A stretch of 64,000 bases of DNA from Isoetes taiwanensis (Eukaryota > Streptophyta > Lycopodiopsida > Isoetales > Isoetaceae): assembly GCA_021234155.1 (NCBI GenBank), contig JAJEKV010000011.1, positions 2,108,001 through 2,172,000 on the forward strand, in the 5' to 3' direction. This document shows, in pieces, positions 57,853-64,000 of this stretch. A program made the translations under genes and the position numbers. The number at the start of each line of letters is the position of its first letter. Within the stretch, counting starts at the first letter, position 1. Below the pieces are notes generated by a model that saw only the letters and a program-made list of their open reading frames with translations, did not search any database and was not told where the DNA came from.

Positions 57853-59300
57853 ATCTATATAGTGTGTTCAAGTCAATTATCATTATAACTATCCAACACT
57901 TCATAGCATACTACAATGTAGTTCAACCCTACAAGGGCACCAAGAAAGAACCTACATCAAAACAGAAAGGCAATCCCACAAGCAAATTGCACTAGAGGAG
58001 CTCATATAGCGTCTGCCATACCTAGCCATAAGTGCTCTAACTCTACTCATGGCGGTTATCGTAATGATAGCCTGACTTATAAAAGGCCAATGACATCCGT
58101 GGACCGTTGATGTTAAGCTACAAGTTGAGACATTAAAGCTGATAACCATCCACACACAAAAGCCTTCAATCTTTAAAGTGTATGGAGAAGAAAACCTATC
58201 GGAAGCGAAGTCGGAGATGGAAGGAAGAAATTGGGCAAAACAGATCGCATTCTCCCTAAATTTTGAATATCAAATTTGGAGGCAGAGCAGATTCAGATCC
58301 GCCATAAATGCATCTGAGGTTCAATTTTTTCTTAACTCCACGTGTCAACTCTATATTCATCCTCGGCACAAAAAATGTATTTGCATTTTATATGTTCTGA
58401 TTATAGGTTGCATAAGTATATAATATATGAATAAATGTTTTCCCTGTAGATTTTTATATGTATCGTCACTTTTCCTACCAAATCTCAGCTATACCAGCTC
58501 ATTTCCTATTGATCTTCAAATGTATTGACTTATGATAGAATTAGTTCCTACAATTTTTTTTTGTGTATCGCAAAAACAAAGCTTTGTACCGACAAAATTG
58601 GCATGCCTAGGACCTTGCCCACCACTACACCTAACCCTTTGCCCAAGCATGACCTTTTGCTAGTTTATATATATTTATCTATCCTATGCCTTTCAAAGGA
58701 AAGTTGATTTTGTAAGAGGAATGCTAAAGTGGTTGTGGTAATGGCATGAGAATCATAATATAAGGCACGAGTTGAACATCATACGAGATATAGCAAAATG
58801 CTGGACACGTATGCTCACAGTCCTATGTGTGGTGTGGGTTTTTGCATCAAGAAACCTTTAAAAAGATCGACAACAAGTGTATGATGGGTACATCAACAAG
58901 TCTGATTGATAAGATTGAGTAGGAGGTTTCATATGTGGTTCCTTCATGTGTTTTTCTTTTTTGTAAAACAAGAAGAAACGAGAATGCTTATTATAAATTG
59001 ACGAAATGGAGACGATAAACCTCGAAACACATGGGCCAAGAGGAGCCCTTGTAGATAATGGATATTGTCCATGTGGTTACAATGATAAAAGAGACGAAAT
59101 GTAGCGTACACAAATGTGGGTTCATGCAAAATGACCATACACGCGGGTGAAGAAACTTGAAGTTGTATAAATCCTAACCAACTTTATCAAACAAGAGGAA
59201 GAGCTTCAAGGGAGGACCCACTCCATGCTTTATGGTTGAAAGTTACCTTGAACCTAATTATGTACCACTTATTATTTTATTTTAAGTAGAGTAAGAGTGG
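57853..59300. other. Intergenic DNA upstream of the carbonic anhydrase gene
   Basis: No convincing ORF or element. It would contain the promoter of the gene at 59334; TATTTAAG at 59301-59308 is the only TATA-like word close to the start codon. Confidence 0.5.
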
Positions 59301-59333
59301 TATTTAAGCATCATAGTGGCACTACAAGCTACA

Positions 59334-61380
59334 ATGGCTTCTTTACAAGGAGCTACTCAAAGCCTCCTACAATCTGCCAATAAGGGTAGTGGGCACTTGC
59401 CACAGGCAAAATTGCATCAAAGTGTTCGGTTCCACTTAGTGAATCGCAATTTGGTGTCTGTGAAGCGAGCATCGTGCTATTGTTCTAGCAGTATTTGTGG
59501 CCATCAGTTGCAATCCCATTGGGAATTATTTAATCCAGCCTCACTTGGTTAGATCCTCATGCATTGATTAAAATGTAGGGTGTTAAAACAAGGCATGTAG
59601 AGCACACTTTGGTAGCTTCACATATACATAATCTCCTTCTTCTATTAACTACTCCTAATTTTACTATTATATGCATTTAAATATACCAATTTAGTGCCAA
59701 ATGCATGAGTACAGTAAACCACCATGCATAAGTGTGAAGAAATGTTCTTCCTCCATAGAATAGAAGCTTGTTTTTGTATTTCTATATTGTTCTAATCTTT
59801 GATATTCATAAACCATCTAAGTCAATGCAAAGCGTTTATTTACATAGCATGGCAATCGATATGATATTTCACTCTGATGCAACAGTCTGCAAGTTCCGAG
59901 ACCAGTTTTCCACATCAACTTAGAATCACAGGCTTGGATTATCAGAGCAAAACAAAGAGTCCGTAGACTGTTTTTTGAGTATTTGCATTGACAGATTTAG
60001 TAGCAAAGTAAAAACAGTCTAAGAACGTAATATGTTCGAAGCATTTGGATTCAGAATTGAATTGGATTCGGAGATGGATTCATATTGCTAACGGTTTACT
60101 TTCAATGTACAGGGCTCTCGAGCACAAGGAAACGGGGCGCTGTAACAACCGAGGCAGTGATGGCTCCGGAAAAGACTTCGGTGGCTACTTCTGCAGCAGA
60201 AAGGATCAAGCAAGGATTTTTGAAGTTCAGAAGCGAGAATTACTTGTAAGATTCTTCATTCCAGATCCGAGAAAATTGGCCTTGATTTCGCCTGGGCTGA
60301 TTGCGGGTCCCAATTTCTACCTAGCTGACACTGTGCATTTGGTAACAGAAAGAATCCTGATCTTTACAACAAATTGGCAACAGGCCAGAGCCCTGAGGTG
60401 AGGTTATTTTGTGTGGGGGCTTTATCCACTTTTTATACCACTACTACTATTATATTATACCTATGTTATTATACTTTTGTATTTGTACAAGTGCCCTTTT
60501 GCCCCATTTTACAAAAGGAACATATTCTCATTTTTCGCGCATTTGAACCTAGTTTATGGTCATAGCATGCGCCGACTCCAGGGTCTGCCCAACCACCATT
60601 CTTGGTTTCCAACCTGGTGAAGCATTCATGGTCCGCAATGTGGCCAATATGGTTCCCCCATACGAAAAGGTATCTTCAAATTTTGTTCAATTTCCAAAAA
60701 AAGGGGAAAAAAAAAATCCTTTATTCTCACTTTCCTTTAATTCTTTGAATAGTCCAAAAATCCAGGAGTTGCAGCTGCTCTTGAATATGCAGTATTACAC
60801 CTTAAGGTAAACTTATTGTTTCATACATATATATGTGTTTGAGTTCAAATTACTCATTAATCAATGATTAACATCAATCAGGTTAAGAACCTCTTAGTCA
60901 TTGGGCATAGTCGATGTGGAGGTATTAAGGCTCTTATGTCTTCCAATGATGACGGAGACAAATGGAGGTAAACATGGAAAAATTAGTACTTGCCTTGGTT
61001 CCCTTTATGCTAAATGCTTAGCTTATTGCTCGTAGTGACTTCATCGAGGATTGGATTTCGATTGGTAAACCTGCAAGAAATCTTATCAACACCATATCAA
61101 GTGAATTTGACCTGGATTCCAAATGCACTCATTGTGAAAAGGTAAACATTGTTTCGGCATTTGAGTCTCTTTCGTCACATACCAATTGATGATCCGCTTT
61201 TCTTTGTTGTAGGAAGCTGTAAATTTATCTCTAACAAATTTGTTAACATACCCGTGGGTCGCCAAAGAAGTGCGAAGTGGAAAAGTTGCTCTTCATGGTG
61301 GTTATTACAACTTTGTAGATGGTTCTTTTGAGCATTGGCTCTATGATGTAAAGACTGGACCAGTGGAGAAGTTCTCCTAA
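59334..61380 (+). CDS. Beta-type carbonic anhydrase, probably chloroplast
   Basis: It catalyses CO2 + H2O to bicarbonate + H+. Eight exons join in frame: 59334-59547, 60113-60245, 60349-60397, 60553-60669, 60753-60806, 60892-60968, 61036-61141 and 61213-61380 (918 nt, 305 aa), all with GT/AG junctions. Residues 1 to about 85 are Ser/Gln/Lys-rich with few acids, like a transit peptide. The catalytic domain follows: [15 protein letters not shown], then [20 protein letters not shown] with zinc ligand Cys138 and the Asp140-Arg142 dyad, then [15 protein letters not shown] with His198 and Cys201. It ends [20 protein letters not shown], the typical plant beta-CA C-terminus. Normal plant length is about 320 aa. 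The start is the first ATG; a GTG 18 nt upstream was not used. No damage seen. Confidence 0.95.
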
Positions 61381-62200
61381 ATGATGTTAAAATGTATGGA
61401 GGATATATATCTATCGTTTATATCACAATCTTTTAATTATTTTATGGACTTTTGTATGACCCTCTTCTGTTTATATCACAATCTTTTGATTATCTTCTGG
61501 ACTTTTGTATGACCCTCTTTTTGCACAATTCATATAGGTCTACCAACAATCCAAATTACTTGCAACACCAACCACATGGAATAGAGGATATAGACACTAG
61601 AAGATAAATGAAATAAGAGATCCAATGGATAAAAAATATGCCTTCAAGGAATATAATCGCATCAAGTGATATTATAAAGAATACTTTTAGGTTGTCTTTA
61701 AGGGCAAGTTTTTGATTTTATGGGGGATGAGGGAATATCTCTAGAATATTCTAGCTTGTAACAGTGATGAACGGTGACATCGTTTTATGCTTGGAGCAAG
61801 TTGTTAGAATTTTCATAACCCGGCTCAAACAACTTAGGTAAATTGCTTAAAATTTAGTAGGATTTTATGATTGGGACAGTAAGCAAATCCCAGGAAAACA
61901 CTATTCATTATAACCACCATTCATTTGGCATTTTAACCAATATATTATAAATGTGTTGACCTCTTTGAACCTAAACGCAAAGCCCAAGCAGCATCTATAT
62001 AATAACTCATAGAATGGAAACGGACTCTATATGTTTCTTCACTATGTAGTTCTTATAATAGTGTATACACATTTCAATAGTTCAAGTAATAAAACTTAAA
62101 CCATATGCCATGACCTAATGTTTTCTATACTCCCCCCTCATGACATATCTCTGCAACTTCAATCTCATAGTATACTCTAAGATTTCTTATAAACACTGTA
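61381..62200. other. 3' flank of the carbonic anhydrase gene
   Basis: Includes the probable 3' UTR with a short local duplication (TTTATATCACAATCTTTT ... ACTTTTGTATGACCCTCTT repeated at about 61417 and 61471). Nothing else recognised. Confidence 0.5.
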
Positions 62201-62204
62201 AAAC

Positions 62205-62660
62205 TTAGCTTCAGCTACTACTTTTGTGAGAACATTTGCAACTTCGAATGAAGTCTTAATATATCGTAACCAAATTTCTAATAAAATGCATCCACATCTC
62301 AACATGTTTAGTTCTCTTTTGATGTACTGGATTATTAGTTATAGCAATGCAACTCATAGTGTCAATGAGCATTGTTGTATACTTGTCCTATATAATTCCA
62401 ATTTCATTTAACAATCTCCTCAACTATAAAATTTCTTTAGAAGCAAGAGATGATGTATCATATTCAACTTCAGCTGAAGATATAGCTTTAGTAGACCATT
62501 TCTTGCTTATCCATGAAATAACAGATTTTCCAAGCGATATTACATACCCTGAGGCTGATTTCCTTGTTTAAATATCTCCATCTGCATCTGAATAACTAAA
62601 CAGTTCAAGACTTCCAGTAGCATAAGTTAAACCATGCTTACAAGTGCCTTCCAAATATCC
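62205..62660 (-). pseudogene. Ty1/copia RNase H remnant
   Basis: The minus strand reads TRKSASGYVISLGKSVISW, KKWSTKAISSAEVEYDT and LRRLLNEIG, then NNPVHQKRTKHVEMWMHFIR, the canonical end of copia polyproteins (RNase H). It holds several stops and no other copia domain or LTR nearby. Confidence 0.85.
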
Positions 62661-63220
62661 TATGACACATTAAGTTGGATGCATCCATAAAAAATATAGT
62701 GCAACATTTTTGGCTACCTAACACTAAAGTATCTCCTAAGTACAGGGATATCAGGAAGAAGAGAACCTTCCCAATTCAATTTCTGGATATACCACAGGTC
62801 TGCATACTACTAGACAGATTTTAATTTATTTAGCACAACTTTGTTGTATCTGCTATATTGTGCACCTGTTGCTTTGTATTTGTGCTTTCTTGTGCATGTC
62901 AATGACTAGGTTTCAATGTCTAAGATAAATAAAAGCAGCCAAAAGTGCAATATGCAGCAGTCTGTTACTGTCATGGAGTATTGAGTCTTATGATGCCATT
63001 AAGTATGTTTTATTGCTATGGAGTAGTGTGTCTTCTGTATGCTATTAAGCATGTTTACAGTTTAAGTAAAAGCGAGGCAGCCAAAAGTGCAATATGAAGT
63101 AGTCTCTTATTATTATGGATAACCAAGTCTATAATCTTCAATGTATACAAGTGTTTGTACTACGAAGGATTGTATGAAGCCGACTCTGCAAAACACACCC
63201 AGGGTAAAAGATTTTCCTAG
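62661..63220. other. Non-coding stretch
   Basis: AT-rich. A word of about 20 bp (GCAGCCAAAAGTGCAATATG) occurs twice, at about 62935 and 63077. Nothing else recognised. Confidence 0.4.
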
Positions 63221-63224
63221 ACTC

Positions 63225-64000
63225 TTAAGTTTCTATAGATTTCCCTAGATTCCAAAAGATTATCCCAAGATTCTTCGAGATTTGAATCTGAGGGCGTGAA
63301 GAAGCCTGTACAGAAGCAGGAGCAGGAGCAGGAACAAGAGCAACCTCTATAGAAGCAGAAGCTAGTGTAGGAACATGACCAAGAACAGGAGCAGAAAGTG
63401 GAGCAGAAGCAGGAGCAGGAGCAAGAATTGAAGCAAGAACTGGAGCTGGAACGTTATCTAGAACATGGTCAGAAGCTGGGGCATGAACTGGAGCAGAGAT
63501 AAGAGCCGAACCAGGACATGGAGTAGAAACAGGAACAACAAGAATAGAATCAGGAGCCCACAATACTGCGCGGACTGAAGTAGATGTTGGTGCAGAGGCT
63601 TGAATTGCAGATGAACTGGAACTAGAGTTAGAACTAGCAAACCGAAAAGATCTAGTACGCCAATCAACCTGTGGGTTATGTAGCTCGAGCCAAGGCAGAC
63701 CCAAGACTACTGGCGCATTTGGGCTAGCAATGAGATTGAAGGAAATCCTACAAGAAGCTCCCTCGAACAAAACCTGAAGAGGTGCAGTATATTCTGTGAC
63801 TGCGCCCGAGGAGATCTCACGTCCATCAATCACACCGACAGAACTAGGATGCTCAATCTTGCTTCTAGGAATGGCGTGCTTAGTGGCGAGCGCATTATCT
63901 ATAAAGCAGACGTTTGCACCACAATCAATTTGCGCCAATGCTTCCAACCTCCCAACCTCTGATTCCAATGATATAGAGATAAAAAAATTCCTTGCTGACC
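63225..64000 (-). pseudogene. Gypsy-type retropepsin fragment with Ala/Pro-rich tail
   Basis: The frame is open to the window edge. It holds the aspartic protease signature AQIDCGANVCFIDNA (DCG where D[S/T]G is usual), GVIDGREISSGAVTEYTAPL and VVLGLPWLELHNPQVDW, as in Ty3/gypsy polyproteins. Instead of continuing to an RT it runs into an Ala/Pro/Ser/Val-rich stretch of about 100 residues (repeated APAP, SAPV words) and stops. A fragment of a different gypsy lineage from the one at 26-33 kb. Confidence 0.7.

Overview
This window is nuclear DNA from a land plant, gene-poor and dominated by transposable elements. The evidence is a spliced plant-type beta carbonic anhydrase with a chloroplast-like leader, decayed PPR sequence, captured exons of a plant ABCA transporter, and Ty3/gypsy, Ty1/copia, LINE, MULE-like and MITE elements. 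A DUF7869-type gene at the left edge and the high repeat load make a seed-free plant (fern or lycophyte) my best guess, but that is inference. No bacterial features, CRISPR arrays, rRNA genes or convincing tRNA genes are visible.

Layout. 1-1.3 kb: 3' part of a DUF7869-type gene. 1.4-2.4 kb: two homologous small genes on the minus strand with matching TATA/CCAAT promoters. 2.8-3.5 kb: a probable two-exon gene for a small one-helix membrane protein. 4.2-5 kb: decayed PPR sequence. 5-8.8 kb: no recognisable gene, only local duplications. 8.8-16.35 kb: several copies of an unfamiliar element that carries a decayed Pif1-like helicase and, facing it, an unknown lysine-rich protein (here ORF-B). Part of it forms a 5.15 kb palindrome whose centre is two gypsy LTRs joined end to end.

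16.35-32.9 kb: a Ty3/gypsy element on the minus strand, split inside its integrase gene by about 9.6 kb of other DNA. The foreign block holds three copies of a captured ABCA-transporter segment in alternating orientation, separated by two related long-TIR MITEs that sit exactly at the turning points. This is a chain of two overlapping palindromes of about 5.5 and 5.7 kb.

33-48 kb: mostly non-coding, with a 1.1 kb polypurine tract, a pentanucleotide microsatellite, three small TIR elements (one with a clear 9-bp target duplication), a degenerate Cys-containing tandem duplication and an old LINE. 48.3-57.9 kb: a truncated LINE copy joined to a nearly complete LINE (5' region, ORF1 pieces, ORF2 with endonuclease, RT and zf-RVT, and an extra overlapping ORF). 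The complete LINE carries a 270-bp MITE with an 8-bp target duplication. 59.3-61.4 kb: the beta carbonic anhydrase gene, eight exons and 305 aa, the only fully intact recognisable host gene. 62.2-64 kb: a copia RNase H remnant and a gypsy retropepsin fragment running off the right edge.

The genes do not form a pathway. The main biological interest is structural: serial palindromes whose turning points are inverted-repeat elements, plus a tandem pair of unknown small genes with conserved core promoters.
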